This document shows positions 1-8,162 of a DNA stretch of 33,813 nucleotides, one piece after another. Made by a program: the position numbers and the translations under genes. Under the pieces are notes generated by a model that saw only the letters and a program-made list of their open reading frames with translations, did not search any database and was not told the origin of the DNA. The first letter of the stretch is position 1. Every line of letters begins with the position of its first letter. The DNA is from Thalassotalea sp. (GTDB lineage Bacteria > Pseudomonadota > Gammaproteobacteria > Enterobacterales > Alteromonadaceae). The DNA lies in contig JAKVCY010000077.1 in NCBI GenBank assembly GCA_022448425.1, forward strand, positions 1 through 33,813, in the 5' to 3' direction.

Positions 1-2
1 TA

Positions 3-443
3 TTTAAATATGACCCAGAGAAAGATATTTATATTTGCCCCGCAGGGAGTGAATTGCAGAATCGAATGCAGGTATTTGAACAAGGGAAATACTTAGATGT
101 TTACTTCAATCACATTGCTTGTCGAGATTGCACGATTAGAAGTAAGTGTACTAAGTCTAAGAGAGAGCCGAGAAGAATAAGGCGCTGGGTAAACGAAGAG
201 CTAACAGAGCAAATGCTGAAAAAGCTAGAAGATGAGCCTGAGCTGATGCTTCATCGAAAACAAACAGTTAAACATCCATTCGGCACAATAAAACTCTGGA
301 TGGGCTCTACATATTTACTAACACGTCGCTTTAAAAACGTTAGCACCGAAATAAGTCTGCATGTCCTAGCTTATAACTTCAGGAGAATGCTAACAATAAT
401 GGGAGTAAACGGCTTAAGAAGTGCCATTAAATTAGTGTTATAA
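3..443 (+). CDS. IS1182-type transposase, C-terminal part (cut by window start)
   Basis: The reading frame is open from base 3, so the gene begins before the window; the TTG at 54 is only an internal codon. The first visible residues (YDPEKDIYICPAGSEL) and the following zinc-ribbon-like cysteines (ACRDCTIRSKC) are typical of the middle to C-terminal part of IS1182-family DDE transposases. So is the late block with HPFGTIK-W and the LAYNFRRM helix near the end. In this family, the Glu of the DDE triad lies in the region before the HPFG block. The stop is TAA at 441-443. Family assignment rests on motif recall. The element's right end should lie between 444 and about 550, but I cannot define its terminal inverted repeat because the left end is outside the window. 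It sits directly before a TonB-receptor fragment, which it may have truncated. Confidence 0.8.
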   Translation, partial: FKYDPEKDIYICPAGSELQNRMQVFEQGKYLDVYFNHIACRDCTIRSKCTKSKREPRRIRRWVNEELTEQMLKKLEDEPELMLHRKQTVKHPFGTIKLWMGSTYLLTRRFKNVSTEISLHVLAYNFRRMLTIMGVNGLRSAIKLVL

Positions 444-551
444 AGGGGATTTCGCTCGCCCGTTCAAAATTAGGGGACTGAGAAAAATCGATCGAACTCA
501 TCTTCGATGATTTCTAATTAACGCAAATGACTAAGTAGATATAAAAAATGA

Positions 552-1028
552 GTTTTAACACAGTCTGGGCAAGTAACTGACAACTTCACGTTATCTGGTG
601 GCTTAGCAAGTGTTGATGCTGAAATTGATGAGTTTTTCTGTCCAGATGGAGCTGCCTGTACTGACCGCTCTGGCTTAGACGTTCCATTCTCTCCAGACTT
701 AAAGTACAACCTAACGGCTGACTATGTTTGGGAATTAAGCGAAATGGATGTGTTATTCAATGCATCATACGTTTACACAGATGAACAATACGCTACGTTA
801 CCTAACAACAACGGCGAGTTTAGCCCAGCGCATTTACTACCGGACTACGGCTTATTAAATGCGAGTGTGGCGATGTCGTTTAAAGATGATACGTACCGCG
901 TGATGCAGATCGTCACTTTGGTGTGCAGTTTAGAGCGAACTTCTAAACGCCCCATTAGTTTTTTATTCTCTGTGCCAAAATGCCAACCTTTCCAATGCTT
1001 GGTTAATGACCCAATAGAGCTTAACTAA
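552..1028 (+). pseudogene. TonB-dependent receptor fragment (beta-barrel, both ends missing)
   Basis: The open frame from 552 reads as the late beta-barrel of a TonB-dependent receptor. It has QVTDNFTLSGGLASVDAEI, then a two-cysteine loop (CPDGAAC), DVPFSPDLKYNLTADYVW, a strand with YVYTDEQY, and LPDYGLLNASVAM. Recognisable barrel sequence stops at about base 902 (DDTYRV), just where the family normally continues into the last strands (often with an NLTD motif) and a terminal aromatic residue. The remaining 41 codons to the TAA at 1026-1028 do not look like a barrel, so the 3' end was replaced as well. There is no start codon, signal peptide, TonB box or plug. This is a relic of an outer-membrane nutrient transporter, probably destroyed by the adjacent insertion sequence. 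The substrate is unknowable from this piece. Confidence 0.75.
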
Positions 1029-1071
1029 GTGCCGGGGAGCTGGCATTTTTATTTATATGAACTAGGACGAA

Positions 1072-1917
1072 TTACAACAAGCGCGCCCAAAGCAGTCTTG
1101 TTGTTGCTAGCATGAAGAACACAGCTGCAATTCCACGTTTTTTCTTCGACCATAAGAACTTTGCTTGGCTCATTAAGAACTTACTGCTCAAGAAAGCACT
1201 GGCTAATGCATTCGACTCTTCTTTGTTTACCTGCTTAAGCTCAGCTAAGTCACCATTGGCTAAGAACGCTCGTTGGACGCCATCTCTTATCCAGCCTTTG
1301 GCTATCTCTTTTGCTCTAGTGATTAGTTCTTCTTGCGGTACAACTGTTTGCACTAAACCTATGGCTAATGCCTGATCAGCACTAGGCTTCCAGCCATCTT
1401 TACCTAACATTCGTTGTGCACTTTGTTCACCGATAAGCCTTGGAAAATGAACACTTGAGCACCCTTCAGGGGTAACGCCCAGTGCGTAAAATGGTGTCAA
1501 AAAGGTAGCTTCTTTTGCTGCGATAATTTCATTACACAGGGTAGCTGAGGTAACGCTTGCACCAATAGCAGGGCCGTTGATTGCAGCCAGAATAGGCTTA
1601 GAGACATTGAGAAAAGCGTCGAATAAGCTTTGATTGTGTTCCACGATCATGGTGTGCAATTTTTTAGGGTGCATTAGCTGTATCGTGGAACTTAAATTTA
1701 CACCAGCAGAGTAATAGCGCCCTTCGCCAGTAAATACAATCGCTTTGACTTCGTCGTTTTTATCCGCTTGCTGAAATGCGGCCGTAAAAGCTTCCATCAT
1801 GGGCATTGTCCAGCCGTTCAATTTATTCGGCTGGATCATTTTGATTACAACAACACCATCCTCGATCGTTGTTTCAATGTACTTCGACATTTCTGTCGTC
1901 AGTTGTAAGTCGTTCAT
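1072..1917 (-). CDS. Crotonase-family protein, probable enoyl-CoA delta-isomerase
   Basis: A 281-residue crotonase-fold enzyme acting on acyl-CoA thioesters in fatty-acid beta-oxidation. The oxyanion-hole segments are visible as GRYYSAGVNLSS (about residues 66-77) and NGPAIGASVT (about 114-123). The motif GVTPEGCSS (about 147-155) places a glutamate at about 151, the position used as the single catalytic acid/base by delta3,delta2-enoyl-CoA isomerases of the ECI2 type. Enoyl-CoA hydratases need two glutamates, and the first is not evident here, so isomerase is preferred. The C-terminus ends in a basic stretch followed by a hydrophobic tail (AAVFFMLATTRLLW). The start at 1917 has no clear ribosome-binding site, and the ATG at 1890 (residue 10) is equally possible. 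It stands alone on the minus strand, downstream of topB. Confidence 0.8.
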   Translation of the reverse strand: MNDLQLTTEMSKYIETTIEDGVVVIKMIQPNKLNGWTMPMMEAFTAAFQQADKNDEVKAIVFTGEGRYYSAGVNLSSTIQLMHPKKLHTMIVEHNQSLFDAFLNVSKPILAAINGPAIGASVTSATLCNEIIAAKEATFLTPFYALGVTPEGCSSVHFPRLIGEQSAQRMLGKDGWKPSADQALAIGLVQTVVPQEELITRAKEIAKGWIRDGVQRAFLANGDLAELKQVNKEESNALASAFLSSKFLMSQAKFLWSKKKRGIAAVFFMLATTRLLWARLL

Positions 1918-2070
1918 AGCTATTTGGGCATCAAATTTCGATAAATTTAGGCTTCTATTTATAAACTAACCTGGTACGACCAGACAATAGAAATATGGCA
2001 ATAGAGCGCTTTTATTGAAATATAGACCCTAAAAGAAAGTAATTTGTTATTCAGAGTTCAGGATAAATAA

Positions 2071-4020
2071 TTACGCGGTGGTTTTTCGTTTTACAGAACC
2101 TTTGCGAGTGCCTCGTTTGCCCTTCTTGAAGGCTGGCTTAGTGGCTGATTTCAGCCCTCGCAGTGACTCGGGGAGCTGCTGACTAGCTTGACCGATTAAA
2201 TGAAATAGCGTGTTATTCAGTGGCTGCATAAAACCTTGGTAGTTGGCTTTTTGCTCTGCGATATTATTCAGCGTTGCTTCCCAATGTGCGGTCATATCTG
2301 GCAGTGTACATTCTGTAGGTAACGCTTCAATGAGCCCTTGACCGACATCGGTCGCGTGAATTTGCTTACCTTGTCGCTTTAAGAAACCGCGTTTAAAAAG
2401 TAATTCGATAATGCCAGCGCGCGTTGCTTCTGTGCCTAATCCATCAGTTTCCTTTAAGATAGCTTTAAGCGATGTGTCTTGCACGTACCTGGCAATCCCT
2501 GTCATTGCCATTAGTAAACTGGCATCGGTAAAATGTTTTGGCGCTTGTGTTTCTTTGCTTTCCAATAAACCTCGTGAGCAATGGAGGCTATCTCCTTGAT
2601 GCAACTTTGGTAAGGTATTGTTTTGACCTATTACAGTGTTCTCTTTTTGTTGCTCTGACTTCTTAAACAGTGCTTTCCAACCAAGTTGTTTCGGTACATT
2701 CGCACTAGCTTTGAAAATGCCACCAGCTATCTCGATAGTAAGCTTTGTTTGCTCGTAAAGGTAAGCAGGGTAGAACTGTGCAATGTACTGACGACATATC
2801 AACTGATAGATGTTTTTCTCAAAGTTATTGAGGCTAATGTTCGCCGGTGATTTCTCAGTTGGAATAATGGCGTGGTGGGCGCCAACTTTGCTGTCATTCC
2901 AAGCCTTACTCTTTATGCTTTTATCCGCTTTCTGAGCCGCCGATGAAACAGGTAAATCTGACCGCGCTAACATATCGAGAATCCCTGCTGATTGCGCCAA
3001 GTGTGTTTTAGGCAAATAGCGACAGTCTGAACGGGGATAGGTGATAAGCTTGTGCTTTTCATACAAACTTTGGCAAACATCCAAAACCAGTTTTGCGTTC
3101 ATCGCAAACTGCTTAGCAGCATCTATCTGCAAGCTCGATAAGTTATACGGCAATGGGGCATTTAATTTTTTATCGAGGTACTCTGCCGCTTTTACTTCGG
3201 CAGGTTGGTCTGTAATACGTTTAACAACGTTTTCAGCCAATCCTTTTACCAGCACTCTACCTTCTTCATCCATGTAAGGTTGGCATGCTTCACTCGGTTG
3301 CCACTTCGCGTGAAAGGTTTGCAGATCTGCCGTTTGAAGTTCAGCAAACACCTCAAAATAGGGTTTGCTTTGAAAATGCTCGATTTCTTTATCACGGTTG
3401 ACGACAAGCCCAAGCACCGGAGTCTGCACACGACCAACCGATAAAACGCCTTGATAACCCACTTTACCGCCTTGAATCGTATAGGCACGGGTCATGTTGA
3501 TGCCGTAAAGCCAATCGGCTCGACTTCGAGCCAATGCTGAAACGGAGAGTGGCATAAAGTCCCGATTTTGCTTTAACTGCGATAATGCTTTTTTGACTGC
3601 GCTGGTGTTGAGGTCACTAATGAGCAGGCGCTGCATTTGTTGTTTTTTGTTGGCGTCTATTTTGAGGTAGTCGATTACCTCATCAATAAGCAGTTGACCC
3701 TCTCTGTCAGGATCTCCTGCATGAATGATGTTACTGGCTTGTTTAGTGAGCTTGCGAATAGCTGATAGTTGGCTTTTGGTTTTGTACTTGGGCTTTAGCT
3801 GCCACTGTTCAGGAATAATCGGTAAATGATCAAGTTGCCATTTTTTATAAGCATCATCATAGGCATCAGGCTCTGCTTGCTCAAGAATATGGCCGATACA
3901 CCAAGTAACTACATCACCATTGCCAACCTCTATATAGCTTTGCTGTTTCTTGTGAGGTTTAGGTAGGGCGGCGACTATGGCTCTTGCTAAGCTGGGCTTT
4001 TCGGCAATATATAAATTCAT
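2071..4020 (-). CDS. topB: DNA topoisomerase III
   Basis: A 649-residue type IA topoisomerase that cuts and rejoins one DNA strand to decatenate replication and recombination intermediates. The N-terminus MNLYIAEKPSLA is the canonical TOPRIM opening. The acidic TOPRIM motif DPDREG lies at 103-108. The active-site block LITYPRSD places the nucleophilic tyrosine at 328, the same number as in E. coli TopB. GINMTRAYT and SVGRVQTPVL are the usual domain motifs between them. The protein ends in a lysine/arginine-rich tail and has no zinc-finger cysteines, as is normal for TopB rather than TopA. The start is fixed by the conserved N-terminus although no good ribosome-binding site precedes it. It shows no sign of damage and is probably a monocistronic gene. 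Confidence 0.97.
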   Translation of the reverse strand: MNLYIAEKPSLARAIVAALPKPHKKQQSYIEVGNGDVVTWCIGHILEQAEPDAYDDAYKKWQLDHLPIIPEQWQLKPKYKTKSQLSAIRKLTKQASNIIHAGDPDREGQLLIDEVIDYLKIDANKKQQMQRLLISDLNTSAVKKALSQLKQNRDFMPLSVSALARSRADWLYGINMTRAYTIQGGKVGYQGVLSVGRVQTPVLGLVVNRDKEIEHFQSKPYFEVFAELQTADLQTFHAKWQPSEACQPYMDEEGRVLVKGLAENVVKRITDQPAEVKAAEYLDKKLNAPLPYNLSSLQIDAAKQFAMNAKLVLDVCQSLYEKHKLITYPRSDCRYLPKTHLAQSAGILDMLARSDLPVSSAAQKADKSIKSKAWNDSKVGAHHAIIPTEKSPANISLNNFEKNIYQLICRQYIAQFYPAYLYEQTKLTIEIAGGIFKASANVPKQLGWKALFKKSEQQKENTVIGQNNTLPKLHQGDSLHCSRGLLESKETQAPKHFTDASLLMAMTGIARYVQDTSLKAILKETDGLGTEATRAGIIELLFKRGFLKRQGKQIHATDVGQGLIEALPTECTLPDMTAHWEATLNNIAEQKANYQGFMQPLNNTLFHLIGQASQQLPESLRGLKSATKPAFKKGKRGTRKGSVKRKTTA

Positions 4021-4140
4021 TTAACGGTTAACTAACTGTTTGTACGGGATTAGTGCTTTCTATGAGCTCAGTTTAACATGTACTGTTCAAATATCCAGTT
4101 GTGGTAGTGTTGGGTAAGAGTAGTGTCAGGAGTTATTCCG

Positions 4141-4472
4141 AACGTTATTAGATTATTGAATGCAGAAATTATCTTAAGTTTTTTTTTCGCGTCAAGACAG
4201 AAGGTGAGTTCAAGTGGCAGCCGTTATCAGAATTAAAAGGTCAAACGGTTGCTATGTTGAGGACATTAGGGCAAGGCGAAACAGCCAAGAAGATGACTCA
4301 AGCAGGCATGGAAATTGTGCGAGTAGATTCACTGTCGCAAGGGATGAATATGGTCCTAAAGAAGTGAGTAGATTACTGGTTTACGACGCAAAATACGCCA
4401 CAGGCATTAAATGCAGATGAGGCTGCTCAACAAAACCTTCAGTTTGCAGAAACACCGCTTATGGTGGTGTAA
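4141..4472 (+). pseudogene. Broken periplasmic solute-binding protein (SBP_bac_3-like) fragment
   Basis: Reading from 4200 gives EGEFKWQPLSELKGQ followed by TVAMLRTLGQGE, AGMEIVRVDSLSQGMNMV and KK, then an in-frame TGA at 4365-4367. The same frame continues as VDYWFTTQNTPQALNADEAA and LQFAETPLMVV to a TAA at 4470-4472. This is the style of the family 3 extracellular solute-binding proteins: 'W..L.dLKG..va', then a loop in which the protein marks out the residue-by-residue ligand region. Upstream, protein-like text (VIRLLNAEIIL) continues only in another frame. The change of frame falls at a run of nine T (about 4179-4187). So the gene has lost its 5' part, has a probable slip in the T run and an internal stop. 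The original ligand cannot be inferred. Confidence 0.6.
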
Positions 4473-4693
4473 CCCAGAATATTCTAAAGTGAGCGTTGCA
4501 AGAAAGAGCTGAATCTATAATAAGTTGCTGTTAATAAATTGCCACTAGAAAGTTGACGCGATAGCCTCCCTACAGAAATTTATTTTGGATTGTTTGTAAT
4601 AAATTCGCCGCATATCAGACTAGTTGCTTAAGCTTTACGTTCAAGTGTTCTTATCCTTGACGTTAAAAATTTAAATAGTTAATAGGGATATTC

Positions 4694-5773
4694 ATGCGGA
4701 CTACCACTAAAAAACGCCTCCACTTTTTTGTTACCGCATTGGTGGTATATGTACTAGGTTTTCAATACTTACCTGAAACCGTCGACTTTTCTGCGGGTAT
4801 TCTGCTGACTGATATCTCGCAACTCATGTTTATTTCAGCGGCCTTTGCTTATTTTGTGTTTTTGCCCTTACTTTATTGGTTTTGGGTGATCAAGGCGGGT
4901 GAGTTAAAACCGTGGCGAATGTTGCTTGTGTTTTCACTCTCGTGTGTTTGTGCACGATACAGCTTTCCCACTAATATTGCTGAATATTTTGAATTTATTA
5001 GCTATGTGCGTTATCCCATTATTGCCATTTTGCTGCTAATCGAATTCTATTTAATGGCGATGGTTATTAAAGGCTTATGGCAGGCAAGAAAGCTGTCAGG
5101 TGATCCTCGTATTCATACCAAAGAGCGATTCAAAGACGATGAAAAACGCTTAGCAATGGCGCTAACGTTTTCTTGGGAACCAGCAAGTTGGTACTATGCT
5201 ATTCCGCGTTTTTCCCGTCGTCACGTTGACGCCATCGCAAACTTAAATCTCTATTCTGCGAAGCGTTGGCACTATGCTTTGGTGATGATCACGTGTATGG
5301 CCATTGGCGCACTAAGCTACTACCTCATTGCAATGTGGAGTGAGTTGGTAGCAATTATTGTGGCAAGTATTATCTGTTATACCGTTGTGTTTCTTACCGC
5401 AAATTACCGTGTCGCCAAACGTTATTCTGTGTATATCAATGACGACAAACTCATTATCAATAACAGCTTTTTAAGTTTTATTAGTATTCAGCTCAATCAA
5501 ATCGATAAAGTCACATTTGGAGAATTCAAAAAATCTGAAAATAAGGAGCAGTTGCTGATAGGGCAAGGAGATACAGGTAACATTGAATTATTGTTTAAAG
5601 AATCGCAGACATATCAGAGCTGTATGGCTTCATTTCCTGAGCAGGTCGACACGTTATGGTTAAACCTTGATTCGCCCGCTTTATTTGAACAAACGCTCCG
5701 TGGCGCGATTGTTGAGTCTCAAGCGTTGGAAGAAGATTCGGGATCAAAAGCCGCAATGTCAAAAGCAAGTTAG
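4694..5773 (+). CDS. Membrane protein of unknown function (TM segments plus PH-like C-terminal domain)
   Basis: I do not recognise this 359-residue protein. It has several hydrophobic helices in two groups. The first is within residues 10-130 (VTALVVYVLGF, ISAAFAYFVFLPLLYWFW, MLLVFSLSCVC, PIIAILLLIEFYLMAMVI). The second is a helical pair at about 197-240 (YALVMITCMAIGALSYYLIA and LVAIIVASIICYTVVFL). A soluble loop of about 65 residues with KERFKDDEKR separates them. After the last helix a sequence with YSVYINDDKLIINNSFLSF and IQLNQIDKVTFGEF resembles the bacterial PH-like domains that follow membrane helices. A short hydrophilic tail ends it. Start at ATG 4694 is preceded by AGGGA. It is a single gene, followed at once by the B12 riboswitch region, with no obvious functional link. 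Confidence 0.6.
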   Translation: MRTTTKKRLHFFVTALVVYVLGFQYLPETVDFSAGILLTDISQLMFISAAFAYFVFLPLLYWFWVIKAGELKPWRMLLVFSLSCVCARYSFPTNIAEYFEFISYVRYPIIAILLLIEFYLMAMVIKGLWQARKLSGDPRIHTKERFKDDEKRLAMALTFSWEPASWYYAIPRFSRRHVDAIANLNLYSAKRWHYALVMITCMAIGALSYYLIAMWSELVAIIVASIICYTVVFLTANYRVAKRYSVYINDDKLIINNSFLSFISIQLNQIDKVTFGEFKKSENKEQLLIGQGDTGNIELLFKESQTYQSCMASFPEQVDTLWLNLDSPALFEQTLRGAIVESQALEEDSGSKAAMSKAS

Positions 5774-5905
5774 CACGCCCTAGGGTAAACAGCCCCTAGA
5801 GCCTTGTGAGTATATCTTATCCATTTTTGAGCTTATGTTAGTCAATTTTAGCAATGGCTAGCACTTGCTTTTTTCTGGTAACTCTAGATAATCCATGCTT
5901 CACAA

Positions 5906-6087
5906 GGTAAAGACTTGGGAATGAGGTGAAAATCCTCAACTGTGCCCGCAACTGTAATTAGAGCAGTATGCTATACCACTGAACTTATAAGCGAGTAGCA
6001 ATTATTCTGTAGGGAATGTTGCAATATCTTATCGGGTTTGGGAAGGCGCGTACCGAGAAGCTAAGAGTCAGGATACCAACCTTTACC
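5906..6087 (+). promoter_or_regulatory. Cobalamin (AdoCbl) riboswitch upstream of btuD operon
   Basis: The aptamer shows the conserved GGGAA-(3 nt)-GGTGAAAATCC start at about 5918-5935, CCCGCAACTGTAA at about 5947-5959, and the B12 box AGTCAGGATACC at about 6066-6077. A closing P1 stem is visible: GGTAAAG (5906-5912) pairs with CTTTACC (6081-6087). A long variable insertion lies between the core and the B12 box. The 118 bases between aptamer and start codon contain a small hairpin (CGAG...CTCG near 6105-6120) and an 18-base palindrome, which are candidates for the expression platform. Binding of adenosylcobalamin would be expected to reduce expression of the import and salvage operon that follows. 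Confidence 0.93.
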
Positions 6088-6132
6088 ACATACGATTAAC
6101 AAGTCGAGCGGGTTACTCGGGCATTGTCACTT

Positions 6133-6150
6133 CAGTGAATGCATTCACTG
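6133..6150. repeat. Perfect 18-bp palindrome in the btuD leader
   Basis: CAGTGAATGCATTCACTG reads identically on both strands. It lies 45 bases after the riboswitch aptamer and 55 bases before the btuD start. It has no T tract directly after it, so it is not a standard terminator. It could be a dimeric repressor site or a leader hairpin with a minimal loop. No function is shown by the sequence. Confidence 0.6.
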
Positions 6151-6205
6151 TGCTTTGCTATGGAGTTTTTCTACGTTTGCGTTATCTGAACGAGGGTTCA
6201 GATAA

Positions 6206-7045
6206 ATGGTAAGGGTCTCTATAGTGCATACCGCTGCCTCAACATCGCTTGACTCTGCGCCGATACTATCGGTGGAGCAGTTGTATTGGCACGCCAATGA
6301 AAAGGCCATTTTACAAGATATTAGCTTTGCGATGGCAGAAGGAGAATTTGTTGGTTTGCTGGGCCCAAATGGGGCTGGTAAATCGACGCTCTTACGCTGT
6401 ATCTACCGCTTTCTATCGCCGAGTAGTGGTAACGTTTTCTTCCAAGGCAAAAATATTTGGCAATATCGCCAAAAAGATTACGCCAAAGCACTCGCTGTTG
6501 TCTTACAAGAAAGTCCTGCTCATTTTAATCTATCGGTCACCGATGTGGTGGGGCTTGGGCTATTACCCAAAAGCAGCGTTTGGCATCGCACCTCCAAAGA
6601 AGAAATTATCCAGATTAATGCTGCACTTGAGCAAGTGGCTATGTTGGACAAACGTGAGCAGGCATTTGAGCAGCTATCGGGTGGTGAGAAACAACGTGCA
6701 CTGATTGCCAGAGCAATTGTCCAGCAACCCAAATTATTGGTGATGGATGAGCCAACGAGCCATTTGGATGTGAAGTATCAGATTCAAATTATGGAGCTAG
6801 CAAAGTCCCTAGGTATCACTGTACTTGCCTCGTTTCACGACCTTAATTTAGCCAGTGCCATGTGCGATAACTTATTGGTACTTGATAACGGACAGTTAGT
6901 GGAGAATGGCGCACCATACAAAGTACTTACTACCGACATGCTTTCATCCGTCTTTGACGTCTGCACTGAGGTGAATCGCCACCCGCAAGTCGATGCCCCG
7001 CATATTACATATTACTACGGCTATCAGGAAAATGGCCATGACTAG
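6206..7045 (+). CDS. btuD: Vitamin B12 ABC transporter, ATP-binding protein
   Basis: A 279-residue ABC ATPase of the FecE/BtuD type that powers corrinoid import across the inner membrane. Visible motifs are Walker A GPNGAGKST (53-61), the signature LSGGEKQRA (157-165), Walker B LLVMDEP (177-183), a D-loop SHLD and the H-loop histidine in SFHDLN (about 211). The assignment to B12 rests on context: a cobalamin riboswitch upstream, then a FecCD-type permease, cobQ, cobO and a BtuF-like binding protein. The start at 6206 is preceded by GAGG at suitable distance, and about 20 residues precede the ABC domain proper. The 3' end overlaps the start of btuC, implying translational coupling. Confidence 0.92.
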   Translation: MVRVSIVHTAASTSLDSAPILSVEQLYWHANEKAILQDISFAMAEGEFVGLLGPNGAGKSTLLRCIYRFLSPSSGNVFFQGKNIWQYRQKDYAKALAVVLQESPAHFNLSVTDVVGLGLLPKSSVWHRTSKEEIIQINAALEQVAMLDKREQAFEQLSGGEKQRALIARAIVQQPKLLVMDEPTSHLDVKYQIQIMELAKSLGITVLASFHDLNLASAMCDNLLVLDNGQLVENGAPYKVLTTDMLSSVFDVCTEVNRHPQVDAPHITYYYGYQENGHD

Positions 7046-8111
7046 TAGAGCTCAAAAGACATCTTCAAACGGCAGTTTGATGCGTTCATTAGCGAGTCTC
7101 ATTACGCCGCTGGTTTTATTTGTTCTATTACTCCCTCTCACTGCATATTCACTGATCGTGGCGCTTACCTTTGGCGCAGCTGATATCAATTTGCCATTGG
7201 CGAGCCTTGCTATATTCACTGAGCGGGCAGAGCCTTTGGTTGAACAAATTATTTGGCAGCTAAGAATGCCAAGAACGCTGCTGGCCTTTATTGCTGGTGG
7301 CGGCTTGGCGCTATCAGGATTAATGTTGCAAACGGTGACACGCAATCCTTTAGCCGATCCTTATTTATTTGGCATATCTTCCGGTGCTGCAGTTGGTGTT
7401 GTGTTGTTTGTTACTTTTGCTGGCAGTAGTGCTGCTATTGCGGGTCACGCCATTTCATTATTTGTAGCTGCATTTCTTGGCAGTTTAGTGTCTATGTCGT
7501 TGTTATTACTGGTTTCTGGTAGTGTCATGGGGAGGCAGGTTGAAACCATGCTATTAGCTGGCGTTGCCTTATCCTTCCTATTTAGCGCAGCGACGAGTAT
7601 TACCCTGTATTTTAGCGATCCTCAAGCAATCAGCGCGGTACTATTTTGGACGATGGGAAGCTTTGCGCGCGCGAGTTGGTCACAGCTTATTCTTCCCCTT
7701 GTTTTACTTATTGTTGCGCTACTTGTATTAACCGCATTTCGGCGTCAAATGACAGCACTACTGCTGGGTGATGAAAGCGCGATAACCCTTGGGGTTAACG
7801 TCAACCGTTTCAGGCTGATGATGCTCGTTTTGAGCTCTCTATTGACCGCAAGCTTAGTAGCGGTGAGTGGTGGTATTGGCTTTGTTGGACTGATGATCCC
7901 ACATATTGTGCGTTTGATTATCTCTCAGTCTCATGGGTTAATCCCTTGTATCGTTTGCTTGCTAGGTGGTGTTTTTATGGTGTGGGTTGATGTGATTTCT
8001 CGCGTGTTCATGGCAAACCAAGAATTACCTGTCGGCATTATCACTGGGCTTGTGGGAAGTATCTTCTTCTTAACCTTGTTATACGCTCGTCAGCGTAAAC
8101 GGCTGAAATAG
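7032..8111 (+). CDS. btuC: Vitamin B12 ABC transporter, permease
   Basis: A FecCD-family permease with about ten hydrophobic helices, forming the membrane channel with BtuD. Family hallmarks include LRMPRTLLAFIAGGGLALSG near the N-terminus, QTVTRNPLADPYLFGISSGA, and late motifs GFVGLMIPHIVRL and ELPVGIITGLVGSIFFL. An open frame extends back to 6993, but the ATGs at 7032 and 7038 follow AGGAA. I take 7032, which overlaps the btuD stop by 14 bases; 7038 is equally credible. The protein would be about 359 residues, longer than E. coli BtuC mainly because of a hydrophilic N-terminal extension. It is intact, in an operon with btuD and cobQ. Confidence 0.92.
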   Translation: MAMTSRAQKTSSNGSLMRSLASLITPLVLFVLLLPLTAYSLIVALTFGAADINLPLASLAIFTERAEPLVEQIIWQLRMPRTLLAFIAGGGLALSGLMLQTVTRNPLADPYLFGISSGAAVGVVLFVTFAGSSAAIAGHAISLFVAAFLGSLVSMSLLLLVSGSVMGRQVETMLLAGVALSFLFSAATSITLYFSDPQAISAVLFWTMGSFARASWSQLILPLVLLIVALLVLTAFRRQMTALLLGDESAITLGVNVNRFRLMMLVLSSLLTASLVAVSGGIGFVGLMIPHIVRLIISQSHGLIPCIVCLLGGVFMVWVDVISRVFMANQELPVGIITGLVGSIFFLTLLYARQRKRLK

Positions 8112-8162
8112 AGTAGTTAATTTCGTGAATAATTTGATTAAAAAATCGGTGAGCAACGTAAA

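Noticed and set aside
918-1028. Short tail of the receptor frame as a real C-terminus, and an opposite-strand frame over the same bases
   Set aside because: Neither shows a family motif I can name. The plus-strand text does not resemble barrel strands and the minus-strand frame has no start. Kept only as a possible IS remnant.
5788-5812. CTAGGG ... CCCTAG hairpin after the membrane protein gene
   Set aside because: The stem is only 6 bp and no T run follows, so it is too weak to call a terminator.
6993-7031. Upstream in-frame ATG for btuC at 6993
   Set aside because: It would extend the protein back into btuD by 52 bases and lacks a ribosome-binding site, whereas 7032/7038 follow AGGAA.
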